Notes: generated by a model not told the origin, from the letters alone. DNA of 64,000 nucleotides from Klenkia taihuensis (GCF_900112525.1 NZ_FOMD01000001.1:62001-126000), one strand, 5' to 3'. Shown: positions 34,690 to 43,862, counted from the stretch's first letter. Made by a program: numbers and translations.

Positions 34690-36522
34690 CTAGCGGCCGA
34701 CGGCGTAGCCCTGCATGCCGCGGGGGTTGGCGGCCGCGGTCAGCAGGCCGGTCGAGGGGTCGGCGGACACCGCCGACAGCCGGCCCAGCGACCAGGGGTC
34801 GGCGACCACCACGGTGTGCCCGCGCCCGCGCAGGTCGGCGATGACCTCCTCGCCCAGCCGGGACTCCACGACGACCTCGCCGGCCACCGTCTCGCGCGGG
34901 TAGAACGACGACGGGAACGACGTGGTGTGCCAGGCCGGGGCGTCGATGGCGGCCTGCAGGTCCAGGCCGCGGACGGTGTGCGCCAGCCAGAAGCACAGCT
35001 GCCACTGCTCCTGCTGGTCCCCGCCCGGGGTTCCGAAGGCCAGCCAGCGGCCGGTCGACCGGTCCTGCGCCAGGGTCGGGGTGAGCGTGGTGCGCGGCCG
35101 CTTGCGCGGGGCCAGCGAGTTGGGCAGGCCGCGGTCGAGCCAGAACATCTGCGCCCGGGTGCCGAGGCAGAAGCCCAGCTCGGGGATGGTCGGCGAGCTC
35201 TGCAGCCAGCCCCCCGACGGGGTGGCCGAGACGATGTTGCCCCAGCGGTCGACGACGTCGACGTGGCAGGTGTCGCCGCGGGTGGTGCCGTCGGCCTCGG
35301 TGATGTGCTCGCCGGTGCGGGCCACGGTGGGCTCCCCGACGCCGGCGCCGGTGGCGAAGCTCCCGGACGGGTCCGTCACGTGCCGGGGGAGCCGGGGCGG
35401 GCGCCCGTCCGGTGCACCGGGCCGCAAGGTCAGGCTTGCGGTGCCACCGACGAGCGCCCGCCTCTCGGCGGTGTACTGCGGGTCGAGCAACTGCGGGATC
35501 GGGACGTCGGGCACGTCCCCGTACCAGGCCTCGCGGTCGCCCATGGCCAGCTTGACCGCCTCGACGGTGGCGTGGACGACCTCGGCGGATGGTGTCTGCT
35601 GCCCGGCTCCTGCACCCGGTGCCAGCGCGGGGACCCCGTCCAGCATCGCCAGCGCCTGGAGCAGCGCCGGTCCCTGGGACCACGGCCCGGCCTTCGAGAC
35701 GTCCCACCCTCGCCAGTCGGTCGTGACCGGGGGCTCGTACGTCGGCTGCCAGCTGGCCAGGTCGTGCCCGGTGAGGAAGCCCGCGTGGTCGCGACCGGAG
35801 TCGTCGCGCACGGGGCGCCGGGAGAACACGTCGATCGCATCGGCGACGAATCCGGAGTACCAGGCCGCGAGCGCCGCATCGATGCCCGCCTCCCGGGAGG
35901 GCCCGCGCGCTGCGTCGAGCAGCCGGCGGTAGGTGGAGGCGAGGACGGGGTTGCGGAACAGGCGACCGGCTTCCGGAGGAGCTCCGTCGGCGGCGAGCCA
36001 GGTGGCGGCCGAGGTCGGCCAGTGGGTGGTGAAGTGCTCGGAGACCGAGGCGACGGTCGCTGCCACCCGTGGGGAGAGCGGGTGGCCGGACTCGGCGTAC
36101 TCGATCGCGAAGCGGAGGACGGCGTCCAGCGGCAGGCTGCCGTGGTCGCGGAGGAGGGTCAGCCAGGCACCGACGGCACCGGGGACGGTGGCCGCGAGCA
36201 GGCCCGTACCGGGGACCAGCTCGAGACCGAGTGCCTCGAACGCGTCGATCGTGGCTGCGGCAGGGGCGACCCCCTGGCCCGAGAGCACGGCGGCCCGGCC
36301 CGCGAGCCCACCGGACCCGCCGCGGGCGAAGACGACCGGGACCTCGCCGCCCGGGCCGTTGAGGTGCGGCTCGACGACGTGGAGCACGAACCCTGCGGCG
36401 ACGGCGGCGTCGAAGGCGTTGCCGCCGGCCTCGAGCGTCGCCATCCCGGCCGAGCTGGCGAGCCAGTGCGTCGAGGCGACCATGCCGAAGGTCCCGGAGA
36501 GCTCGGGACGGGTCGTGAACAC
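34690..36522 (-). CDS. Gamma-glutamyltransferase family protein
   Basis: 610 residues, an Ntn-hydrolase-type GGT-like protein. It starts with GMVASTHWLASSAGMATLEAGGNAFDAAVA, the GGT N-terminal signature, and the self-cleavage and nucleophile region is RGDTCHVDVVDRWGN with Thr as the probable nucleophile. SATPSGGWLQSSP and FGTPGGDQQ correspond to glutamyl-binding parts. No signal peptide, so probably cytoplasmic and possibly an acylase or glutathione-type hydrolase. GTG at 36522 with TAGGTT six bases before it (leaderless). An upstream gene frame runs into it by 364 bases. Confidence 0.9.
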   Translation of the reverse strand: MFTTRPELSGTFGMVASTHWLASSAGMATLEAGGNAFDAAVAAGFVLHVVEPHLNGPGGEVPVVFARGGSGGLAGRAAVLSGQGVAPAAATIDAFEALGLELVPGTGLLAATVPGAVGAWLTLLRDHGSLPLDAVLRFAIEYAESGHPLSPRVAATVASVSEHFTTHWPTSAATWLAADGAPPEAGRLFRNPVLASTYRRLLDAARGPSREAGIDAALAAWYSGFVADAIDVFSRRPVRDDSGRDHAGFLTGHDLASWQPTYEPPVTTDWRGWDVSKAGPWSQGPALLQALAMLDGVPALAPGAGAGQQTPSAEVVHATVEAVKLAMGDREAWYGDVPDVPIPQLLDPQYTAERRALVGGTASLTLRPGAPDGRPPRLPRHVTDPSGSFATGAGVGEPTVARTGEHITEADGTTRGDTCHVDVVDRWGNIVSATPSGGWLQSSPTIPELGFCLGTRAQMFWLDRGLPNSLAPRKRPRTTLTPTLAQDRSTGRWLAFGTPGGDQQEQWQLCFWLAHTVRGLDLQAAIDAPAWHTTSFPSSFYPRETVAGEVVVESRLGEEVIADLRGRGHTVVVADPWSLGRLSAVSADPSTGLLTAAANPRGMQGYAVGR

Positions 36523-37181
36523 CGGTCCAACCTAGAAGCCCCGCCGCTGGGTCGCAGCGTGCCCGGTGCCGACCGGGACGAGCTCCACGCCACCCCGCGG
36601 ACCACCGCACGCCGCGCCGTCCGCTGCACAGGACGACCCGACGGGACCGGCGCGGGGAGCGCCACCCGCCGCGGCGGGGTGGCCGCCGGGCGGGGACGGG
36701 TGCGCAGCGCCTCGGGGGGCGCCACGGGGACGCGGGGGGTGCTGGGCAGCTCCCGCATGGGCACCGGGTCGTCGTCGTCCGGTGCGCGGTGCCGGGCGGC
36801 CGGCGCGACCGGCGCGACCGGCGGCGGCACGGGCCGGCCCCAGGCGAGGTTCGCGCCGTCCGGGCCCGCGCCCCAGGACCCGAGGCGGTGGTAGGCCGCC
36901 CGGATCCAGGTGACCAGGCGCACCAGCGTCAGGACCGGGACCGGACGACGGCGCGGGCGCGCCGGCGGCGCGGCGACCAACCGCGCGACCGGGAACGCCT
37001 GCGGCGCCGGGTACCGGCCGGCGGGCCGGTGCGCGGCGACGGCCTGCCGGGCGAGCTCGACCCGCTGGGCCGAGGTCAGGGCGGACAGCGGGGGTGCCGC
37101 ATCGCGCCGGGTCTCGCCGGCGACCCGCAGCCGAGCAGCACTGCTGGGCCGGATGACCGGGTACTGCAGCGACTCGGGCAT
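36159..37181 (-). CDS. Hypothetical Pro/Arg-rich protein whose frame runs into the ggt gene
   Basis: The start is convincing: AAGGAGAGGAGAG before the ATG at 37181, then MPESLQYPVIRPSSAARLRV. Residues 35-55 (LTSAQRVELARQAVAAHR) and 80-105 (LTLVRLVTWIRAAYHRLG) are helical and basic; the rest is Pro/Arg rich and likely disordered. No family is recognised. From about residue 220 the frame lies within the ggt gene in another frame, and there the sequence has the Ser/Pro/Arg look of an antisense-type shadow. The true C-terminus is therefore doubtful; a frameshift or lost stop near 36540 is possible. Confidence 0.5.
   Translation of the reverse strand: MPESLQYPVIRPSSAARLRVAGETRRDAAPPLSALTSAQRVELARQAVAAHRPAGRYPAPQAFPVARLVAAPPARPRRRPVPVLTLVRLVTWIRAAYHRLGSWGAGPDGANLAWGRPVPPPVAPVAPAARHRAPDDDDPVPMRELPSTPRVPVAPPEALRTRPRPAATPPRRVALPAPVPSGRPVQRTARRAVVRGVAWSSSRSAPGTLRPSGGASRLDRCSRPVPSSPGPSAWSPRRTGSPARPGWRRSRPAATPSTPPSPQGSCSTSSSRTSTARAARSRSSSPAAGPVGSRAGPPCSRARGSPLPQPRSTRSRHSVSSWSPVRACSRPPSPVPSVPG
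36529..36534 (-). promoter_or_regulatory. -10 box of leaderless gamma-glutamyltransferase gene
   Basis: TAGGTT read leftward, ending six bases before the GTG at 36522. Confidence 0.62.
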
Positions 37182-37463
37182 GGGTCTCTCCTCTCCTTGC
37201 GAAGCTGGGGCCGCAGCCGGGGAAGGGACTGCGGTCAGGGAGAAGAGTGGCTGCTGTGACGGCCGGGACGACGCCGCGCGGACACGCTCACCGAGGCGCG
37301 TGACCGAACCGTTGTGCGGGCCGCGTCGCGGGTCGGTGACCGGCCCGTCCGGTGGGCCACAAGTCGACTGGAGGCGGCGTTTCCGCAGGTCGGGTCGCAG
37401 GAGGAGGTCGGTGACCTCAGGACGCGACGCGTGGGGCGGGCGTGTCGGGTGTGACGGGCGGGG

Positions 37464-37820
37464 TCAGTGCCGGCGCACGGTGGCTGAGTCGACGGCGGGG
37501 TCGGCGCCCACCGCGCGCAGCGCCTGGACCAGCAGCGTGCCCAGCGGGCCCTCGGCCACCGTGTAGTAGACGAAGGTGCCCTCGCGGCGGCCCTGCACCA
37601 GCCCGGCCAGCCGCAGCTTGGACAGGTGCTGGCTGACCGCGGTGGGCGAGGTGCCGGCCAGCTCGGCCAGGCACGCCACGTTGCTCTCGCCCTGCGCCAG
37701 CGCCCACAGCACCGAGAACCGGGTGGGGTCGCTCAGCATCCGCAGCAGGTCGGTGGCGGCGCGCACCTGCGCAGGGTCGGGCATGGCGAAGTCGTCGATG
37801 CCCTGGTGCACGGCCTGCAT
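37464..37820 (-). CDS. ArsR family transcriptional regulator
   Basis: 118-residue winged-helix protein. DNA-binding helix SPTAVSQHLSKLRLAGLV, wing GRREGTFVYYTV. A Cys in NVACLAEL at the start of helix 3 and His residues near both termini could bind a metal, but the classical CxC motif is missing, so metal sensing is not assured. Divergent from the nucleoside hydrolase gene, with 23 bases between the start codons. Confidence 0.88.
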   Translation of the reverse strand: MQAVHQGIDDFAMPDPAQVRAATDLLRMLSDPTRFSVLWALAQGESNVACLAELAGTSPTAVSQHLSKLRLAGLVQGRREGTFVYYTVAEGPLGTLLVQALRAVGADPAVDSATVRRH

Positions 37821-37843
37821 GCTAGTGGTGCAGGCTCTCCCGT

Positions 37844-38785
37844 GTGGCCGACCGCACCCCGCTGGTGATCGACACCGACCCCGGCATCGACGACGCCCTG
37901 GCGATCCTGCTCGCCCTCGCCAGCCCGGAGGTCGACCTGCAGCTGGTCACCACCGTGCACGGCAACGTGGAGCTCGCGCAGGTCACCGAGAACGCGCTGC
38001 GGGTGCTGCACCTGGCCGGCCGCTCCGACGTCCCGGTCGCCGCCGGTGCCGCCGGGCCGCTGGTGCACCCGCTGCCCGAGCGGGCCGGGCACGTGCACGG
38101 CGCCGCGGGCCTGGGCGGGGTCGAGCTGCCGCCCTCCCCCGTGCCGGTCGACCCGCGCCCGGCGGTCGTGGCGCTGGCCGAGCTGCTCCTGGCCCACGAG
38201 CCCGGCACCGTCACCGTCGCCCCGATCGGCCCGCTGACCAATCTCGCGCTGCTGCTGCACGTGTTCCCCGAGGCCGCGGCCCGCATCGGCCGGGTGGTCT
38301 GGATGGGCGGGTCGGCCACCCGCGGCGGCAACGTCACCGCGGCCGCGGAGTTCAACGCCTGGGCCGACCCGGAGGCCGCCGCGGCGGTGCTCGGGTCGGG
38401 CCTGCCGGTGACCATGGTCGGCCTGGACGTCACCCTCCCCACGGTGCTCACCCAGGCCGGCATCGAGCGCTTCCGCGGCGCCGGGACGGTGGGCGCGGCG
38501 GCCGCGGGGTTCCTGCGGCAGTACGTCGACGCCGCCCGCGACCGCTACGGCATCGACGGCGTCTGCGTGCACGACGCGCTGGCCCTGACCGAGGCGATCG
38601 TGCCCGGCACCCTGGGCACGGTGCGGCGCGAGGTCGTCGTCGGCACCACCCTGGGCGCGGCCCGCGGGCAGACGCTGGTGGACCGCCGCACGGTGGCCGA
38701 GCACGGCGTCGCGGTCGCCGAGACCGTGGACAGCGAGGCGGCGGTGGAGTTCCTGGTCAGCCGGGTGTGCTCGTACGGGGACTGA
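37844..38785 (+). CDS. Nucleoside hydrolase (inosine-uridine type)
   Basis: 313 residues. Calcium-binding N-terminus VIDTDPGIDDALAILLAL, then the signature VTVAPIGPLTNLALLL and MGGSATRGGNVTAAAEFNAWADPEAA, and the late His in CVHDALAL. It splits ribonucleosides into base and ribose for salvage. GTG at 37844. No related transporter is adjacent; the NCS2 permease at 32075 is the nearest purine/pyrimidine gene. Confidence 0.92.
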   Translation: MADRTPLVIDTDPGIDDALAILLALASPEVDLQLVTTVHGNVELAQVTENALRVLHLAGRSDVPVAAGAAGPLVHPLPERAGHVHGAAGLGGVELPPSPVPVDPRPAVVALAELLLAHEPGTVTVAPIGPLTNLALLLHVFPEAAARIGRVVWMGGSATRGGNVTAAAEFNAWADPEAAAAVLGSGLPVTMVGLDVTLPTVLTQAGIERFRGAGTVGAAAAGFLRQYVDAARDRYGIDGVCVHDALALTEAIVPGTLGTVRREVVVGTTLGAARGQTLVDRRTVAEHGVAVAETVDSEAAVEFLVSRVCSYGD

Positions 38786-38830
38786 GCCCGGCGGCTTCCG
38801 CGCGGTGCGCGGGCGCGGCACGATGGCCGG

Positions 38831-39253
38831 GTGGGTGCCGCCGACGAGACCGGGCCGTTCTTCCACGGGACGGCCGCCGCGCTGCGGCCTGGTGACCTGC
38901 TCACCGCCGGGCGGCCGTCGAACTACCGGCCCGAGATGATGATGAACCACGTCTACTTCACCGCGCTGGTCGACGGCGCCGGGCTGGCCGCCGAGATCGC
39001 GGTCGAGCTGCGGTCGGGGGCGGGGGCCCCGCACGTCTACGAGGTGGCGCCCACCGGCCCCTTCGAGGACGACCCGAACGTCACGGACAAGAAGTTCCCC
39101 GGCAACCCCACCCGGTCCTACCGCAGCACGCAGCCGCTCCGGGTGGTGCGCGAGGTCGAGGACTGGACCCGGCTGACCCCGGAGGCGCTGCAGGGCTGGC
39201 GGGACCGGCTGACCGCACTGCTCCACGGAGAACGCGCCGAGATCATCAACTGA
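38831..39253 (+). CDS. arr: NAD(+)--rifampin ADP-ribosyltransferase
   Basis: 140 residues, full length. Inactivates rifamycins by ADP-ribosylation of the ansa-chain hydroxyl at C-21/C-23. Matches Arr closely: FFHGTAAALRPGDLL with the NAD-binding His, the Tyr in NHVYFTALVD, and EVAPTGPFEDDPNVTDKKFPGNPTRSYRS split over the conserved core including the catalytic Asp region. GTG at 38831; CACGAT six bases before may be the -10 of a leaderless message. Base composition is like its neighbours and there are no mobile genes, so it looks resident rather than acquired. Confidence 0.95.
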   Translation: MGAADETGPFFHGTAAALRPGDLLTAGRPSNYRPEMMMNHVYFTALVDGAGLAAEIAVELRSGAGAPHVYEVAPTGPFEDDPNVTDKKFPGNPTRSYRSTQPLRVVREVEDWTRLTPEALQGWRDRLTALLHGERAEIIN

Positions 39254-39353
39254 CCCGGTCCTCAGAGGTCGAGGTGCAGCCGCAGGCCGCGCCGTCGTCG
39301 TCGGTCAGGCTCACGCCCAGTTCCACACCGCAGTGCTCCTGCGGTGGCACCAC

Positions 39354-40295
39354 TCAGGACAGGTCGTCGACGAGCTGCTGGGCGCGGTCGCGGTCGGCCT
39401 CCGCGCGCTGCAGGTCCTCCTCGGCGGCGGCCCGGTCGGCCTCGGCACGGTCGGCCTCGGCCTCGGCGGTGCCGGTCTCCTCGTCCGCCTGCGCCGCCCG
39501 CTCCCGGGCCTGCTCCAGCGCCGCCTCGAGCTCGGCCACCCGGGCCTGCGCGTCCTCCCGCTCCTTGCGCGCGGCCCCGGCCGCCCGGGCGGCCTCCTTG
39601 GCGGCGGCGGTGGCCTGCTCCGCCTCGCCGGCCGCGTCGTCCACCGCGGACCGGGCGGCACGCAGCGCGGTACGGGCCTCCCGCAGCTTCTCCTCGGCCT
39701 CGCGCCGGGCGGCCCGGTCGGCCTTGGCGGCGCGCGCGGCGTCCAGGTCCACCGGCGGCGGGGGCGGCTCGGGCGCTGCGGCGGGCCGGCGGGGCGGGCG
39801 GCCGGTCGTCGTCCGGGTCTCCGAGGGGGCCCCGATGCCGTTGTAGGTCAGCGCGCCGGTGAGCCGGCCGGCGAGCACCACCTCCGCGGCGGCCGGGTCG
39901 GCGACGGCGGCCTTGAGGGTCTCCTCCACCTGGACGACGACGGCGTCGCTGACCGGGTGGCCGGCCCGGCGGGCGTGCTTGGCGGCCTCGCGGGCCAGCG
40001 CGCGCACCACCTGCCGGCGCTGCTTGTCCAGGGCGCGCAGCTGCTCGGGGTCCAGGTCGTCCTGCGCGCGGCGGAGCAGGTCGCCGAGCTCGACCAGCTC
40101 GGACACCTGGTCGCCGGACTCCCGGACCAGCAGGTTCACCGTCCAGGCGGCCAGCGTGGGCTTGCCGAGCTCGCCGATCCGCCGGGCCAGGCCCTTGTCG
40201 GTGCGCTTGGCCTCGGCGACGGCGTCGGTGCGGGCCCCGATGAAGTCGGCGGGCAGCTGCGCGTACAGCTCGTCGGCGACGTCGTCGAAGTCCAC
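39354..40295 (-). CDS. Coiled-coil protein of unknown function
   Basis: 313 residues. Residues 1-155 form a helical globular part (LYAQLPADFIGARTDAVAEA, GKPTLAAWTVNLLVRE). A Pro-rich linker at about 160-180 follows, then an Ala/Glu/Arg coiled coil of about 130 residues to the end (heptad-like EREDAQARVAELEAALEQ). No signal peptide or membrane segment. GTG at 40295 with only a weak GGTGG before it. I recognise it as a type recurring in actinobacteria without known function. Confidence 0.75.
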   Translation of the reverse strand: MDFDDVADELYAQLPADFIGARTDAVAEAKRTDKGLARRIGELGKPTLAAWTVNLLVRESGDQVSELVELGDLLRRAQDDLDPEQLRALDKQRRQVVRALAREAAKHARRAGHPVSDAVVVQVEETLKAAVADPAAAEVVLAGRLTGALTYNGIGAPSETRTTTGRPPRRPAAAPEPPPPPVDLDAARAAKADRAARREAEEKLREARTALRAARSAVDDAAGEAEQATAAAKEAARAAGAARKEREDAQARVAELEAALEQARERAAQADEETGTAEAEADRAEADRAAAEEDLQRAEADRDRAQQLVDDLS

Positions 40296-40314
40296 CCCAC
40301 CAGGAGACCAGACG

Positions 40315-41286
40315 TCAGGTGACCAGGCCTTCGGAGCGCATCCAGTCCAGCGCCACGTCCACCGGTTCCTCGCCGTCCACGTCGACCCGCCGGTTCAGCT
40401 CGATCATCACGTCGTCGGTGATGAGCGGGGTGATCTCGGCGAACACGTCGGCCAGTTCCGGGTGCGCCTCCAGCGTCGGCGTGGAGATCACCGGGGCGAC
40501 GTTGTAGGCGGGGAAGAACTGCCGGTCGTCCTCGAGCACGGTCAGGTCCAGCGACTCGATCCGGCCGTCGGTGGTGAAGACCTCGCCGAAGTTGCAGGCG
40601 CCCTGGTCGGTGGCGGTGTAGACCGCGCCGGTGTCCAGCGTGGACACGTTGTCGCGCGGGACGCCGTCCGGGCTGCCCAGCGGCAGGTCGTAGGCCTCCA
40701 GCATCGGCACGAAGCCGTCGTTGCGGCTGGCGAACTCCGCCTCGACGCAGAACGTGCGCTCCTCGACCGGCAGCGCCGCGACGTCGCTCAGGGTCGCCAC
40801 GCCGAGCTCGGCGGCGGCCTCGCTGCGGATGGCGAAGGCGTAGGTGTTGTTCATCTCCGCCGGCGGCAGCCAGGTCAGGTCGTTGGCCAGGTCGGCCTCG
40901 CGCACCGCCTCGTACTGCTCGGTGCGGTCGGGGATGCCCTGGGCCTCGCCGAGGTAGGTCAGCCAGGCGGTGCCGGTGTACTCCCAGTTCATGTCGATCT
41001 CGCCGTTGACCGCGCCGGTGCGCACCGGCACCGACCCCGGGATGTTGGTGCGGTCGAGCACGTCGAACCCCGCGGTCTGCAGCGCGATGACGGCGATCTT
41101 GCCCAGGATCAGCTGCTCGGTGAAGTTCTTGCTGCCCACGACCAGCTCGACGCCCTCGCTGCCGGCGACCGGCTGGATGGCGGCGGGCCCGGCGTCGGGC
41201 GTGTACTGGTTGGCGGCCTGCAGCCCGCACCCGGCCAGCAGCACGGGCGCGGTGAGCAGGGCGACGGCGGTGCGGCGCACGGTCAC
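40315..41286 (-). CDS. Osmoprotectant ABC transporter substrate-binding lipoprotein
   Basis: 323 residues. Lipoprotein signal with LLAGC lipobox (Cys at about 20), then an OpuAC-type domain: GVELVVGSKNFTEQLILGKI, GEIDMNWEYTGTAWLTYLG, and the late DVMIELNRRVDVDGEEP. It probably binds glycine betaine, choline or carnitine and is anchored outside the membrane. GTG at 41286 overlaps the permease stop; AAGGGG precedes it. Last gene of the permease-ATPase-permease-binding protein operon. Confidence 0.92.
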   Translation of the reverse strand: MTVRRTAVALLTAPVLLAGCGLQAANQYTPDAGPAAIQPVAGSEGVELVVGSKNFTEQLILGKIAVIALQTAGFDVLDRTNIPGSVPVRTGAVNGEIDMNWEYTGTAWLTYLGEAQGIPDRTEQYEAVREADLANDLTWLPPAEMNNTYAFAIRSEAAAELGVATLSDVAALPVEERTFCVEAEFASRNDGFVPMLEAYDLPLGSPDGVPRDNVSTLDTGAVYTATDQGACNFGEVFTTDGRIESLDLTVLEDDRQFFPAYNVAPVISTPTLEAHPELADVFAEITPLITDDVMIELNRRVDVDGEEPVDVALDWMRSEGLVT

Positions 41287-42059
41287 AACCCCTTCGGCCG
41301 GGCCAGGGTCTCCACGACCCGCCCGACCCAGTCGACGGCCAGCGCCAGCAGCGCGACCAGGAGGGCGCCGCTGTAGAGCAGCGAGTCCAGGTTCAGGTTG
41401 ATGCCGGTGGTGATGAGCAGCCCGAGCCCGCCGCCGTCGATGAACGTGGCCAGCGTCGCCGTCCCCACGAGGAGGACCAGCGCGGTGCGGACGCCGGAGA
41501 GCATCACCGGCACCGCCAGCGGGAGCTCGACCCGCAGCAGGACGGAGAGGGCGCTCATGCCCATGCCGCGGCCGGCCTCGACCAGCCGGGCGTCGACCCC
41601 CTGCAGGCCCACCATCGTGTTCCGCAGGACCGGCAGCACGGAGTACAGCACCAGCGCGACGACCGCCGACCGGAAGCCGAAGCCCAGCCAGGTCGCCAGC
41701 AGCACGAACAGCCCGATGGCCGGGGCCGCCTGGCCGGTGTTGGCCACGCCCAGCACCAGCGGGGTGGCCCGCCGGAACGGGCCGCGGGTGAGCAGCACCC
41801 CCAGCGGGATGCCGACGACCAGCACGACGACGGCGGCGACGGCGACCAGCTCGAGGTGGTCGACGACGGTGCCGCCCAGCGCGCCCCACCCCAGCGGGCG
41901 GGCCTCGGCGTCGGTCAGCTCGGCGCCGGACCGCCAGACCGCGAAGGCCCCGAGGGCGACCAGCACGAGCACCGGCTGCAGGGCCAGGGCCCGCCAGGGC
42001 ACGCCGCTGCGCCGTCCGCCGGGTTCGACGTCGACGGCGGGGTCGACCGCGGCGGTCAT
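41283..42059 (-). CDS. Osmoprotectant ABC transporter permease
   Basis: 258 residues, six or so membrane segments. The coupling loop is VGLQGVDARLVEAGRGMGMSALSVLLRVELPLA, as in OpuCB/OpuCD. GVANTGQAAPAIGLFVLLATW and GGGLGLLITTGINL are further family marks. The ATG at 42059 overlaps the ATPase stop by four bases. Confidence 0.92.
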   Translation of the reverse strand: MTAAVDPAVDVEPGGRRSGVPWRALALQPVLVLVALGAFAVWRSGAELTDAEARPLGWGALGGTVVDHLELVAVAAVVVLVVGIPLGVLLTRGPFRRATPLVLGVANTGQAAPAIGLFVLLATWLGFGFRSAVVALVLYSVLPVLRNTMVGLQGVDARLVEAGRGMGMSALSVLLRVELPLAVPVMLSGVRTALVLLVGTATLATFIDGGGLGLLITTGINLNLDSLLYSGALLVALLALAVDWVGRVVETLARPKGL

Positions 42060-43216
42060 CCGCGCACCTCGCTGCGGGTGGACTGGATGGCGGCCATGAC
42101 CTGCTCGACGACCAGCACGCCGGCCACGGCGTCCCGCCGTCCGGTGACGACCACGCCGCCCTGGCTGGCGGCCAGCATGGTGTCCAGCGCGTCGTTGAGG
42201 GTGGACCGAAGGCCGACCACGGGCAGCCGGTCGTCGCGGGTGCCCGGCACCGACGTGGTGCGGGACAGCTCGGCGACCGAGGGCCAGGACACCGGCCGGC
42301 CGCGGCCGTCGACGACCACCACGTACCGCTCGCCGGCCTCCTCGGCGCGGGCGACGACGGCGGCGCTGTCCTCGCCGACGGCGGCGGTGACCGGGGTGTG
42401 CAGCTCGGTGTCGGACACCCGGGTGAGGGTCAGCTGCTTGAGGGTGGCGCCGGCGCCCACGAAGTCGGCGACGTAGTCCTCGGCCGGCTCGGCGAGGATC
42501 GCCTCGGGGGTGTCGTACTGCACGACCCGCGCGCCGACGTCGAAGACGACGATCTTGTCCCCGAGCTTGACCGCCTCGTCGAAGTCGTGGGTGACGAAGA
42601 CGATGGTCTTGCCCAGCTCCTCCTGGATGCGCAGCAGCTCGTCCTGCAGCCGCTGGCGGGTGATCGGGTCGACCGCGCCGAAGGGCTCGTCCATGAGCAG
42701 CACCGGCGGGTCGGCGGCCAGCGCGCGGGCCACGCCGACGCGCTGCTGCTGCCCGCCGGAGAGCTCCTTGGGGTAGCGGTCGCGGTACACCTCGGGGTCC
42801 AGGCCGACGAGGTCCAGCAGCTCGTCGGTGCGCTCGGCGATGCGCGCCCTGTCCCACCCGAGCATGCCGGGCACGAGCCCGACGTTGGTGCCCACGGTCA
42901 TGTGCGGGAACAGGCCGCCGGCCTGGATGACGTAGCCGATCCGCCGGCGCAGCCGGTCGGGGTCCTGGCCGGTGACGTCCTCGTCGCCGAGGAAGATCTT
43001 CCCGCCGCTGGGCTCGATGAGCCGGTTGAGCATCTTCAGCAGGGTGGTCTTGCCGCAGCCCGAGGGGCCCACGAACATGACCGTCTCGCCGGCGGCGATC
43101 TCCAGGTCCACGGAGTCCACGGCGGGCGTGCGCTGCCCGGGGTAGCGCTTGGTGACGCCCTCCAGCCGGATGGACACCCCGCTGACGGTGCGCTGGTCGG
43201 TGACGGTCTCAGACAC
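42056..43216 (-). CDS. Osmoprotectant ABC transporter ATPase with CBS domains
   Basis: 386 residues. Walker A GPSGCGKTT, signature LSGGQQQR, Walker B VLLMDEPFGAVD, and FVTHDFDEAVKLGDKIVV typical of OpuCA/ProV. Residues 260-380 form two CBS modules, which in OpuA-type systems sense ionic strength or c-di-AMP. GTG at 43216, overlapping the preceding permease by eight bases. Confidence 0.93.
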   Translation of the reverse strand: MSETVTDQRTVSGVSIRLEGVTKRYPGQRTPAVDSVDLEIAAGETVMFVGPSGCGKTTLLKMLNRLIEPSGGKIFLGDEDVTGQDPDRLRRRIGYVIQAGGLFPHMTVGTNVGLVPGMLGWDRARIAERTDELLDLVGLDPEVYRDRYPKELSGGQQQRVGVARALAADPPVLLMDEPFGAVDPITRQRLQDELLRIQEELGKTIVFVTHDFDEAVKLGDKIVVFDVGARVVQYDTPEAILAEPAEDYVADFVGAGATLKQLTLTRVSDTELHTPVTAAVGEDSAAVVARAEEAGERYVVVVDGRGRPVSWPSVAELSRTTSVPGTRDDRLPVVGLRSTLNDALDTMLAASQGGVVVTGRRDAVAGVLVVEQVMAAIQSTRSEVRG

Positions 43217-43862
43217 GGATGCCCCTCGAGGTGGTGAGGCGACCGACCACGACCAGCACCACGTCCAGGACGAGGGCCAGCAGGACGATCGCGATGGTCC
43301 CGACGAGCGTGGCGTTGAGCGCGTTGGCGCCGCCCAGCCGGGAGAGTCCGGAGAAGATCAGGCTGCCCAGGCCCGGGCCGAGGACGTAGGCGGCGACGGC
43401 GGCGATGCCCATCACCATCTGGGTGGAGACCCGGACGCCGGCCAGGATCACCGGCCACGCCAGCGGCAGCTCGACCCGGCGCAGGGTGGCCCAGCGGCTC
43501 ATCCCGATGCCGCGGGCGCTCTCCACCAGCGACTGGTCCACCCCGGCCAGGCCGACGACGGCGTTGCGCAGCACGGGCAGCGCCGCGTAGAAGACCACGG
43601 CGATCACCGCCGGGGTGATGCCGAAGCCGAACGGCGCCAGCAGCAGGCCCAGCAGGGCGAAGGACGGGATGGTCAACCCCACCGCCGACACCCCGTTGGC
43701 CAGGCCGGTGATGCGCGGGCTGCGGTAGGCCAGCACCGCCAGCCCGACGCCGATGACGGTGGCCAGCAGGACGCACTGCACCACCAGGCTGACGTGCTGG
43801 TAGGCCTGGAACGCGATCAGCTCGCGCCGGTCGACGAGGTACTGCCACACGGCGGGGAACAC
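43209..43862 (-). CDS. Osmoprotectant ABC transporter permease
   Basis: 217 residues, first gene of the operon. The coupling loop is VGLAGVDQSLVESARGIGMSRWATLRRVELPLA, paralogous to the second permease; VGLTIPSFALLGLLLAPFGFG is typical of OpuCB. GTG at 43862 just behind GGGAGG; a second GTG four codons on has better spacing. The two permeases presumably form a heterodimer. Confidence 0.9.
   Translation of the reverse strand: MFPAVWQYLVDRRELIAFQAYQHVSLVVQCVLLATVIGVGLAVLAYRSPRITGLANGVSAVGLTIPSFALLGLLLAPFGFGITPAVIAVVFYAALPVLRNAVVGLAGVDQSLVESARGIGMSRWATLRRVELPLAWPVILAGVRVSTQMVMGIAAVAAYVLGPGLGSLIFSGLSRLGGANALNATLVGTIAIVLLALVLDVVLVVVGRLTTSRGIRV

Noticed and set aside
36910..37566. + strand open frame of 218 codons
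   Set aside because: Arg-rich, antisense to the gene starting at 37181, no plausible start signal and no family match.
38831..39253. arr as part of a mobile resistance cassette
   Set aside because: No integron site, transposase or compositional break; it lies between ordinary housekeeping genes.
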